A stretch of 64,000 nt of DNA. Origin: Candidatus Zhuqueibacterota bacterium (GTDB lineage: Bacteria; Zhuqueibacterota; Zhuqueibacteria; Residuimicrobiales; Krinioviventaceae). Both the position numbers and the translations under genes were made by a program. The notes beneath the pieces were generated by a model, which was given only the letters and a program-made list of their open reading frames with translations, had not been told where the DNA came from and did not search any database. Shown in pieces: positions 1 through 5,379 of this stretch (the stretch's first letter is position 1; each line of letters starts with the position of its first letter). The stretch lies in the NCBI GenBank assembly GCA_016928775.1, contig JAFGKD010000098.1, positions 1-64,000 of the forward strand, given 5' to 3'.

Positions 1-72
1 CCGCATGCCACGGATGCAGGGCTTTCCTCCCATAATTTCAGGATTGAATGTGATGCGTTTTAGTTTATTCAT
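1..72 (-). CDS. DUF433 domain protein, N-terminal 24 residues only
   Basis: The reverse strand opens with ATG at 72-70 and runs off the left edge of the window. The visible residues include NPEIMGGKPCIRGMR, which matches the opening signature of the DUF433 family (ITxNPEIxxGKPxIRGTR). Known members are small winged-helix-like proteins often paired with a DUF5615 PIN-like toxin and thought to act as antitoxins. The family call is clear despite the short length. The toxin/antitoxin role is family inference, and the partner would lie outside the window. No strong ribosome binding site is visible upstream. Confidence 0.72.
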   Translation of the reverse strand, partial: MNKLKRITFNPEIMGGKPCIRGMR

Positions 73-187
73 AAATAATATCTCATCATTGATCTATCTA
101 ACATGGGTGATTAAAGCGCCAGCGGCCAGCTCGCGTTTGTACCTATTATTAATGTGGCCATTCATTGTTTTGCAATCTAACAAAGTC

Positions 188-435
188 ACCCCGGCGAAGG
201 CCGGGGTCTATTCCAACTTTTGTCTTTTCTCCTTCAATGGAGGCCTGCCTGCCAGGCTGTTGCAGATTCGGTTCAAATCCCGAATCTCGCGCAGCTAGTC
301 CCCTCTCCCTCGAGGGTGAGGGTGTTAAGTGCAGTATTATCAATCCCCCCTCACTCTGTCTCTCTCCCCCACGGGGGAGAGAGGACTAGATTCAAAGTTA
401 CGTGCTCTTTTTCTGCAACAGCCTGCTGCGCAGGC
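188..435. repeat. Cluster of four REP-like GC-rich palindromes
   Basis: Four unrelated short inverted repeats lie in non-coding DNA: ACCCCGGCGAAGGCCGGGGT at 188-207, CCTCTCCCTCGAGGGTGAGG near 301-322, a CTCTCCCCC/GGGGGAGAG hairpin at 361-385, and GCCTGCTGCGCAGGC at 421-435. The first and third types resemble intergenic palindromes seen in many distant bacteria. No open reading frame here looks real. The overlapping ORFs are low-complexity translations of the palindromes. Confidence 0.6.
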
Positions 436-464
436 ATGACTTTTCATTTTAGCGGCTCCCTTAA

Positions 465-646
465 ACCGGACACTTTTCAACATGTCACCCCTAAAGGGGT
501 TATTGGAGAGAGAACAGAATCGATTGACTATAAACATGCCACCTCTAACGAGGTTTCTTGCGGCGAAATGTTTTTTAAATATTGTTTTGAAAACCAACTA
601 ACTCCGTAGGAGTGACATATTCATCACTTTCTAAAAAGTGTCCGGT
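465..646. mobile_element. MITE-like element with 13-bp perfect terminal inverted repeats
   Basis: ACCGGACACTTTT at 465-477 is exactly inverted at 634-646 (AAAAGTGTCCGGT), bounding 182 bp with no coding capacity. Inside are three smaller hairpins: ACCCCTAAAGGGGT near 485-499, ACCTCTAACGAGGT near 541-554, and ACTCCGTAGGAGT near 601-613. This is the layout of a non-autonomous miniature element. No clear target-site duplication is visible, and no transposase in the window could mobilise it. It might instead be a composite of intergenic repeats. Confidence 0.55.
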
Positions 647-676
647 AATGAAATAAAAATATCACGTAACCGTCGG

Positions 677-784
677 TTAATACCATCTAACTTTTTTCAG
701 CAGGACCTCGGCCAGGTACGCCCCATCCTGCCTGGTGCAACCGGTGATGAGGGCGGTCTTGGGAGTGTTTGGTGTTTGGGTCAT
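677..784 (-). pseudogene. 5' remnant of GDP-mannose 4,6-dehydratase
   Basis: The reverse strand from ATG at 784 reads 35 residues to a TAA at 679-677. Residues 9-31 (KTALITGCTRQDGAYLAEVL and following) match the N-terminal Rossmann motif of GDP-mannose 4,6-dehydratase, whose consensus is ALITGITGQDGSYLAELLL. Homology ends abruptly after LLKK, so about nine tenths of the normal protein is missing. Gmd makes GDP-4-keto-6-deoxymannose for surface polysaccharides, which fits the nearby export genes. The break lies about 30 bp from the MITE-like element. The Gly-to-Arg change in the nucleotide-binding loop (GCTRQDG) also argues for decay. Confidence 0.72.
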
Positions 785-864
785 AACGAATGTGAAACGG
801 TTCCACTGGTTTCGGGATAAAAAGTCAAAGTCACGGGCGTCTGTGAAAGCAATCTCGCCGCCTT

Positions 865-1536
865 TTATTCCTTCTGGCCTTTATCCTCCTCTTCCTTGTC
901 CCGGACACGAGAACCCAGCACACGCAGCTCAAGGGTTCCGATGCGCTCATTGTACACATCGAGCGTTTTGGAAATAGCCGCCATTTCCGTACGAATGATC
1001 TCCTGTTCTTTTATGATGCGGTCCATACCTTCCAGAAGCCGATTCACATTGCGATCGATATTCGTTATTTTTTCCTCAAGAGAATTCAGTCTGTGCTCGT
1101 GCTGCAGAACGATTTGCGTGAGTTTATCCAGTTTCTCATCATGTTGTTCGACTTTATGCGCCAGCAGATCGATCGTGCGTTCAAGCTGATCAAACCGCGC
1201 GTCATGTTGATCAAATCGTGCGTCATGTTGATCAAATCGTGCGTCGTGTTGATCAAGCCGTGCTTCAAGCTGATCAAACCGCGCGTCGTGTTGATCTAGC
1301 CGTGCTTCAAGCTGATCAAACCGCGCGTCGTGTTGATCTAGCCGTGCTTCAAGCTGGTCAAACCGTGCGTCGTGTTGATCTAGCCGTGCTTCAAGCTGAT
1401 CAAACCGTGCATCATGCTGAATGCTCTTTTGAGCAAGATACTCCAGTTTTTCCTGCATGGCCGGAATTTCGGTCTTCACATAGGTTGCCAGCTCTACGAC
1501 CAGCGTATGCAGCTTTTCTAACGTTGTCTCGGCCAC
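865..1536 (-). CDS. Coiled-coil repeat protein, paralogue 1 (14-residue repeats)
   Basis: This is a 223-residue protein of unknown function. The GTG at 1536 is chosen because GGGGAG lies just upstream and because translation then begins AETTLEKLHTL, matching the MAEITLEKTHALLEKL start of the three paralogues downstream of position 1757. After about 45 residues it enters near-identical HDARFDQLEARLDQ units (about five), then shorter HDARFDQ units, giving a long heptad-like coiled coil. The C-terminal part (about 165-223) has IIRTEMAAISKTLD and a final SRVRDK that match the paralogues. No signal peptide or membrane segment is visible. The 42-bp DNA repeats are so similar that slippage or recent expansion is likely. 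Confidence 0.7.
   Translation of the reverse strand: MAETTLEKLHTLVVELATYVKTEIPAMQEKLEYLAQKSIQHDARFDQLEARLDQHDARFDQLEARLDQHDARFDQLEARLDQHDARFDQLEARLDQHDARFDQHDARFDQHDARFDQLERTIDLLAHKVEQHDEKLDKLTQIVLQHEHRLNSLEEKITNIDRNVNRLLEGMDRIIKEQEIIRTEMAAISKTLDVYNERIGTLELRVLGSRVRDKEEEDKGQKE
1183..1420. repeat. Tandem 42-bp/21-bp coding repeat
   Basis: Near-identical units containing GATCAAACCGCGCGTCGTG or close variants repeat through this stretch, encoding HDARFDQ and LEARLDQ heptads. Every unit is a multiple of 21 bp, so gain or loss of a unit keeps the frame and changes only coiled-coil length. Confidence 0.8.
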
Positions 1537-1636
1537 TTTTTCTCCCCTTTTTTCAGTAACGTTGTTTTGATGAAACAATATAATCCGGCAGCACTGGAAA
1601 CGCAACCGATTTTTGGTATTGGGGACATATTTAATC

Positions 1637-1766
1637 GGTCAAAGGTCAAAAAGTCGAAAGTCAGAAGGTCAAAAGTCAGAAAGTCGAAGGTCACAAGGTT
1701 AAAAGTCGAACTTTCGACCTTGGACTTTTGACTTTCAGACCTTCGAGCTTGGACTTTCAGACTTTA
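1637..1766. repeat. Palindromic array of degenerate AAAGTC/GACTTT units
   Basis: The left half is a run of AAAGTC, AAGGTC and AAAAGTC words, about one every 10 bases. The right half is the same words inverted (GACTTTTGACTTTCAGACC), so the whole can fold into one long imperfect hairpin. It overlaps the stop of the neighbouring coiled-coil gene, whose last codons (GCT AAA GTC TGA) are repeat sequence. Similar arrays lie at 2772-2843, 3563-3674 and 52310-52378. Confidence 0.75.
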
Positions 1767-2236
1767 GCCCCTCCTTCTTTTGTCTTTCCGCTTTTGTCTC
1801 CTTCGTCTCTCACCCGATAGCCAAAATTATGCGCCTCCAGTCGCGCTAACCGGTTTTCATGATTATCCAGGGTAATGGACGACGCTTTCATTTCTGTGCG
1901 GATGATCTCGAGCGTTTTTGCCTGGGAGTCCATCCCCTCCAGCAACAGTTTGACATTTTTATCAATTCGTTGCACGTCCGCTTTATCCGCTTTGGTGTCC
2001 AATTCGGACTTTAATTGCTGATAAAAATTTACCAGATCATCCTTGTCAGCTTTTTGAGCCAACTGTTCATGCATTTCTTGTCGCAAACTTACCAGCTCGC
2101 CTCGGATATCCACAAATTGTCGATCGACCTGCTCAAATCGCTCATTCATCTCCTGCCGAGTCGCCACTTCGTTCATGACATACCAGTCGAGTTTTTCCAA
2201 CAATGCATGCGTTTTTTCCAGCTTCATTTCGGCCAT
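1757..2236 (-). CDS. Coiled-coil protein, paralogue 2
   Basis: This 159-residue protein of unknown function starts MAEMKLEKTHALLEKLDWYV, the N-terminal signature shared by all four paralogues here. Only one intact RFEQVDR heptad remains. The middle (about 60-110) is a different heptad-rich segment, and the C-terminal IIRTEMKASSITLD...FGYRVRDEG is family-like. The start lies inside the 3' end of paralogue 3 (13-base overlap), so the two are probably co-translated. The stop falls inside the palindromic repeat, so the last residues (AKV) may be acquired repeat sequence. No signal peptide or enzyme motif is seen. Confidence 0.7.
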   Translation of the reverse strand: MAEMKLEKTHALLEKLDWYVMNEVATRQEMNERFEQVDRQFVDIRGELVSLRQEMHEQLAQKADKDDLVNFYQQLKSELDTKADKADVQRIDKNVKLLLEGMDSQAKTLEIIRTEMKASSITLDNHENRLARLEAHNFGYRVRDEGDKSGKTKEGGAKV

Positions 2237-2694
2237 TTCTTCTTACCCCCTTTTTTCTCTTTTGTCTTTCTGCTTTTGTCTTCTTTGTCTTCTGCATCAC
2301 GAATCCGGTTATAGTCAGATGAGCTTTCTTCCAGCCGTTCCAGCCGCTTGTGATGCAGGTCAAAAGATTGCGTAAACACGCGCTGCTCCGCTCGAATCAA
2401 ACCGAGTTCGCCGCGAATGTCCGCCAATTGTCGATCCACATGCTCAAAGTGCTCGTCGATCTGTTTGAATCGCTTGTCAACCTGCTCAAATCGTTTTTCG
2501 ACCTGCTCAAATCGCTTGTCAACCTGCTCAAATCGTTTGTCAACCTGCTCAAATCGCTTGTCAACCTGCTCAAATCGCTGATTCATATCCTGGCTTAATT
2601 CATAAAGGTCTCGCTTTGTCGCCATCTCGTTCATGACATGTTCGGCTAACTTTTCTAATAAAGCGTGCGTTTTTTCAAGCGTTATCTCCGCCAT
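2224..2694 (-). CDS. Coiled-coil protein, paralogue 3 (RFEQVDK heptads)
   Basis: This 156-residue protein of unknown function begins MAEITLEKTHALLEKLAEHV. Residues of about 38-80 are seven near-identical RFEQVDK/RFEQVEK heptads, a textbook coiled coil, followed by LADIRGELGLIRAEQRVF and a charged Lys-rich tail (KTKEKKGGKKKWPK). It overlaps paralogue 2 by 13 bases. The charged tail and lack of a signal peptide suggest a cytoplasmic, possibly nucleic-acid- or membrane-contacting scaffold, but that is inference. An array of AAAGTC words separates it from the helical gene upstream. Confidence 0.72.
   Translation of the reverse strand: MAEITLEKTHALLEKLAEHVMNEMATKRDLYELSQDMNQRFEQVDKRFEQVDKRFEQVDKRFEQVEKRFEQVDKRFKQIDEHFEHVDRQLADIRGELGLIRAEQRVFTQSFDLHHKRLERLEESSSDYNRIRDAEDKEDKSRKTKEKKGGKKKWPK
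2455..2582. repeat. Tandem 21-bp coding repeat (RFEQVDK)
   Basis: The 21-bp unit containing CTGCTCAAATCGCTTGTCAAC is repeated about six to seven times with one or two changes per unit. It is in frame with the coiled-coil gene. Confidence 0.82.
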
Positions 2695-2771
2695 ATCTCA
2701 CCCCCAAATTTTTGTTGTGATTCTCATATACAGTGACAAAATTATTGAAAAAACTCTCGGGGAAAAATTAG

Positions 2772-2843
2772 AGGTCAAAAGTCGGAAAATTCGGACATTC
2801 GACCTTTGACTTTGGACTTTTGACTTTCCGACCTTGGACTTTC
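2772..2843. repeat. Palindromic array of AAAGTC/GACTTT words
   Basis: A short left arm (GGTCAAAAGTCGG) and a longer inverted right arm (GACCTTTGACTTTGGACTTT) fill almost the whole gap between the helical protein gene and paralogue 3. It is the same repeat type as at 1637-1766. Confidence 0.7.
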
Positions 2844-2846
2844 TTT

Positions 2847-3173
2847 TTATCTTCCATTCAAATATTTCCACGCCTCGCAGTCAAGCTGGATAAAGCACCT
2901 TTGCAGCACGTGCGTATCACGCGGTTGCGGATCATGGTAAAACATGGCCATCACTTCGCGGGCACGACGGACTTCCTTGAGCTTGTTTCGCCAGCGCGCA
3001 TCGGCGGAGAGAAAATCGGTCAATTCCAGGGCTCTCTCCAGGGCATTTCGATACTCATGCGGAACCGTCAACATATTCTGCGCGCGATTCAGCTCGTTCG
3101 CCACCATTATCACCTGTTGATACATCGGCACTGTCGCAAACCGTTCTTTTAGTGTTTTATGCCATACCGGCAT
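2847..3173 (-). CDS. Small all-helical protein paired with DUF5674
   Basis: This 108-residue protein of unknown function contains YQQVIMVANELNRAQNML and a second helix YRNALERALELTDFL. I associate this pattern with small helical proteins often encoded next to DUF5674 genes, though I cannot verify that here. Its ATG shares one base with the TGA of the DUF5674 gene (TGATG), so the two are translationally coupled and likely act together. There is no signal peptide, membrane helix or catalytic motif. A two-gene complex or toxin-antitoxin-like pair is possible but unproven. Confidence 0.65.
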   Translation of the reverse strand: MPVWHKTLKERFATVPMYQQVIMVANELNRAQNMLTVPHEYRNALERALELTDFLSADARWRNKLKEVRRAREVMAMFYHDPQPRDTHVLQRCFIQLDCEAWKYLNGR

Positions 3174-3544
3174 CAGTCGAGAGGCTCCATGTTTTCTTCG
3201 GGTCGGAGAACCAGCGTTTGCAGGATATCGCTGATCCTGGCTCGGCAGCTTTCATCCTGGACGTCCATCCCCGTATTGTTTTCCATCGGACGGATATTGA
3301 TGAAACTGATATAGTCAATGCGGTTTTCCGGCGCATTCCATGGGTACAGGTTCCCGCCCCATAAATCGGACTGTTTTGATCCGTTTTCGAGCAAAAGCGC
3401 CTCGGCATCGGCGTGCATGTCACCGCCGAGCGCGACAATTTCTTGCGCTACATCAACCACAAACTTGATCATCGTGCCAAAATGCGCCTGGCAGAGTGCT
3501 TTGATTTCAGATTGGCAGATTTTTGATTTGATAATTCTTATCAT
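3173..3544 (-). CDS. DUF5674 family protein
   Basis: This is a 123-residue protein when started at ATG 3544 (MIRIIKSKICQSEIKAL). The longer upstream reading is translated from the repeat array and is rejected. The central segment FVVDVAQEIVALGGDMHADA, the following LLLENGSKQSDLWGGNLYPW, and the INIRPMENNTGMDVQD segment match my memory of DUF5674, a small family of unknown function. The conserved His, Asp and Glu residues and the late INIRP motif look like a small enzyme-like or ligand-binding fold, but no reaction is known to me. It is coupled to the helical gene and embedded between coiled-coil paralogues. Confidence 0.72.
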   Translation of the reverse strand: MIRIIKSKICQSEIKALCQAHFGTMIKFVVDVAQEIVALGGDMHADAEALLLENGSKQSDLWGGNLYPWNAPENRIDYISFINIRPMENNTGMDVQDESCRARISDILQTLVLRPEENMEPLD

Positions 3545-3562
3545 AAAAGTATGAAGCCAATG

Positions 3563-3674
3563 GTTAAAAGTCTGGATGTCAAAAAGTCTAAAGGTTAAAG
3601 GCCGTAAAGTCGAAAGTCTGAAGGTCACACACACTAACTTTTCGATATTTGACCTCCCGACCTTCGACCTTGAG
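3563..3674. repeat. Palindromic array of AAAGTC/GACCTTCGAC words
   Basis: The left arm carries AAAAGTCTGGATGTCAAAAA and several AAAGTC/AAGGTC words. The right arm is inverted (TTTGACCTCCCGACCTTCGA). It fills the gap between paralogue 4 and the DUF5674 gene and produces a false N-terminal extension of the latter. Confidence 0.7.
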
Positions 3675-3686
3675 AATTGCCAATCC

Positions 3687-4049
3687 TCAGTTCTGCCCTT
3701 TTTTGTCTTTTGTCTTTATTCTTTCAAGGCTGTTTTCATCGCGCACACGATAGCCGGATGAAGTATCTTCGAGAAACTCGAGGCGCTTGTGATGCAGCTC
3801 AAAGGTTTTGGCGAACACGCGCTGCTCGGTACGTATGAGATCGAGCTGCGACAATATGCTCGCAATAGTTTTGTCAATGTGCTCAAATCGCTCGTCAATT
3901 TGTTTGAATCGCTCGTCAATTTGTTTGAATCGCTCGTCAATTTTTGCAAATCGGTCATTCATTTCTTGCCGCGTCGGCACCTGGGTCATAACGTATTCCG
4001 CTAATCTTTCCAGCAACGCATGCGTTTGTTCAAGTGTTATTTCTGGCAT
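3687..4049 (-). CDS. Coiled-coil protein, paralogue 4
   Basis: This 120-residue protein is the shortest of the four paralogues. ATG 4049 is chosen because AGGGGAAAG precedes it and it gives MPEITLEQTHALLERLAEYV, aligned with the others. Residues of about 30-58 are RFKQIDE/RFEHIDK heptads (four units). These are followed by IRTEQRVFAKTFELHHKRLE, nearly identical to paralogue 3, and GYRVRDEN, matching paralogues 1 and 2. It is the promoter-proximal member of the cassette. Function is unknown. The four proteins could form mixed coiled-coil bundles, since their ends are conserved and only heptad number varies. Confidence 0.7.
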   Translation of the reverse strand: MPEITLEQTHALLERLAEYVMTQVPTRQEMNDRFAKIDERFKQIDERFKQIDERFEHIDKTIASILSQLDLIRTEQRVFAKTFELHHKRLEFLEDTSSGYRVRDENSLERIKTKDKKGQN

Positions 4050-4194
4050 GTCTTTCCCCTCCAATTGTTAGTGTTTTCAGTATGGTGCATGATAAATGAT
4101 CATAAAAAGACTCGAAACAAAAATCAAGCTCTTAAACAAACAGAGGCGAAATTCCACTAAAAACTCTCACAGACTTTTTAATACCCCCTTCTTA

Positions 4195-5169
4195 CTACCT
4201 GCTTCTCCCCGCCTGCACCATCGGATGCACTGTATCCACATCCGCCATAGTAACCACCTGGCTCCGCAGATCATGCACCAACTCGATCGATGGCCGTGCT
4301 TCGGCTATGCCGAATCCACGACCGGCAAGCACCTCTCGATAGACTAACGTGTGCAGGTCCGTGAATCCCTCGGAAAATTCAATATCCTCGCCGTCGATGG
4401 TGACGGCGCGAAAAGTCGGTCGTCCCGCTGCAACAGCCGGGGGCAGCAGGTCGTCTCGATCCACCGACAAATACCAGCGGACATCAGCGTTCTTGAGCTG
4501 CAGATAGCCGGCCATTCTCCGGCCATCGGCCAGGTGCACCTCACTTTTTTGCAAACCGCCAAAAATCCACATCAACATGTCGAAAAAATGAATGCCAATA
4601 TTGGTGCCCACACCACCGGATTTTTCCACATCCCCTTTCCAGGAATAGTGATACCAGGCGCCGCGACGCGTAATATAGGTCAGGTCAATACAATGCCGCT
4701 TGCCCGAGGTGTCGGCTTGGATACGTTTTTTCAACTCCTGAATCGTCGGGTGCAATCGTAATTGCAGCACGTTGTACACTCTGCGGCCGGTTTCCTCTTC
4801 ATCGTCTTGGAGCGCATCCAGATTCCAGGGGTTGAGCACCAGCGGCTTTTCGCAGATGGCGTCCGCGTGATTGCGCAGGGCAAATCGGATATGCGCGTCG
4901 TGCAAATAGTTTGGCGAGCAGATGCTCACATAATCAACCGCGTCCGCGTGCTGCCGGCGTCGCAATAAACCAACATGCCGGTCAAAACGCTCAAATTCAG
5001 TGAAAAACTCAACGTGCTCAAAATAGCGGTCCAGAATACCGACGGAATCACTCGGATCGAGCGCACAGACCAACTGGTTGCCCGTATCCTTGATGGCCTG
5101 CATGTGACGCGGCGCAATGTAGCCGGCGGCGCCAATGAGGGCAAAATTTTTAGATGCCAATGTTGTCAT
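4195..5169 (-). CDS. wlbA: Gfo/Idh/MocA oxidoreductase, WlbA/WbpB-like
   Basis: This 324-residue NAD-dependent oxidoreductase resembles UDP-N-acetyl-D-glucosaminuronate 3-dehydrogenase, which makes the 3-keto sugar used for di-N-acetylated uronic acids in surface polysaccharides. It has an N-terminal Rossmann motif (ALIGAAGYIAPRHM), the family CEKPLVLNPWN motif near residue 107, and the C-terminal domain signature ITRRGAWYHYSWKGDVEKSG...NIGIHFFDMLMW, which is specific to the WlbA/WbpB branch. It lies downstream of the polysaccharide export genes on the same strand. The usual partners (WbpE aminotransferase, WbpD acetyltransferase) are not in the window. Confidence 0.85.
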   Translation of the reverse strand: MTTLASKNFALIGAAGYIAPRHMQAIKDTGNQLVCALDPSDSVGILDRYFEHVEFFTEFERFDRHVGLLRRRQHADAVDYVSICSPNYLHDAHIRFALRNHADAICEKPLVLNPWNLDALQDDEEETGRRVYNVLQLRLHPTIQELKKRIQADTSGKRHCIDLTYITRRGAWYHYSWKGDVEKSGGVGTNIGIHFFDMLMWIFGGLQKSEVHLADGRRMAGYLQLKNADVRWYLSVDRDDLLPPAVAAGRPTFRAVTIDGEDIEFSEGFTDLHTLVYREVLAGRGFGIAEARPSIELVHDLRSQVVTMADVDTVHPMVQAGRSR

Positions 5170-5187
5170 AAGATGCTTAGACCTTTA

Positions 5188-5354
5188 AACCTGCATTATT
5201 CAGAAACTGCTCACACAAAGCCACAAAAACACTAAGAAACATAAGGTTAGGTATATATGGTAAAAATGATAATGTTTTTTCAAGCATTTTATATAGATTC
5301 AGCAAGTCCAATAAAAACAGTCTTTGTGTCTTCGTGTGAACGAATTTTTCAGGT
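5188..5354. repeat. Inverted pair of AACCTG / CACAAAG intergenic repeats
   Basis: AACCTGCATTATTCAG followed by CTCACACAAAG (5188-5220) is imperfectly inverted at 5321-5354 (CTTTGTGTCTTCGTGTG then TTTTTCAGGTT). Related fragments occur at 7680-7887 and 9284-9315. The 210-bp gap between wlbA and the kinase gene holds nothing else visible. Confidence 0.55.
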
Positions 5355-5379
5355 TAGAATCGAAAGTACTATCGAAGAC

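Noticed and set aside
262..297. tRNA T-arm-like sequence (GATTCGG, TTCAAATC, CCGAATC)
   Set aside because: The flanking bases do not supply an acceptor stem partner about 70 bases upstream, nor D or anticodon arms. It is just another short palindrome in the repeat cluster.
1183..2582. Regular repeats that could suggest a CRISPR array
   Set aside because: Units are contiguous, in frame, encode heptads and have no unique spacers. They are coding tandem repeats.
3545..3634. N-terminal extension of the DUF5674 gene
   Set aside because: The extra 30 residues are a translation of the AAAGTC repeat array. The family-like sequence begins at the ATG at 3544.
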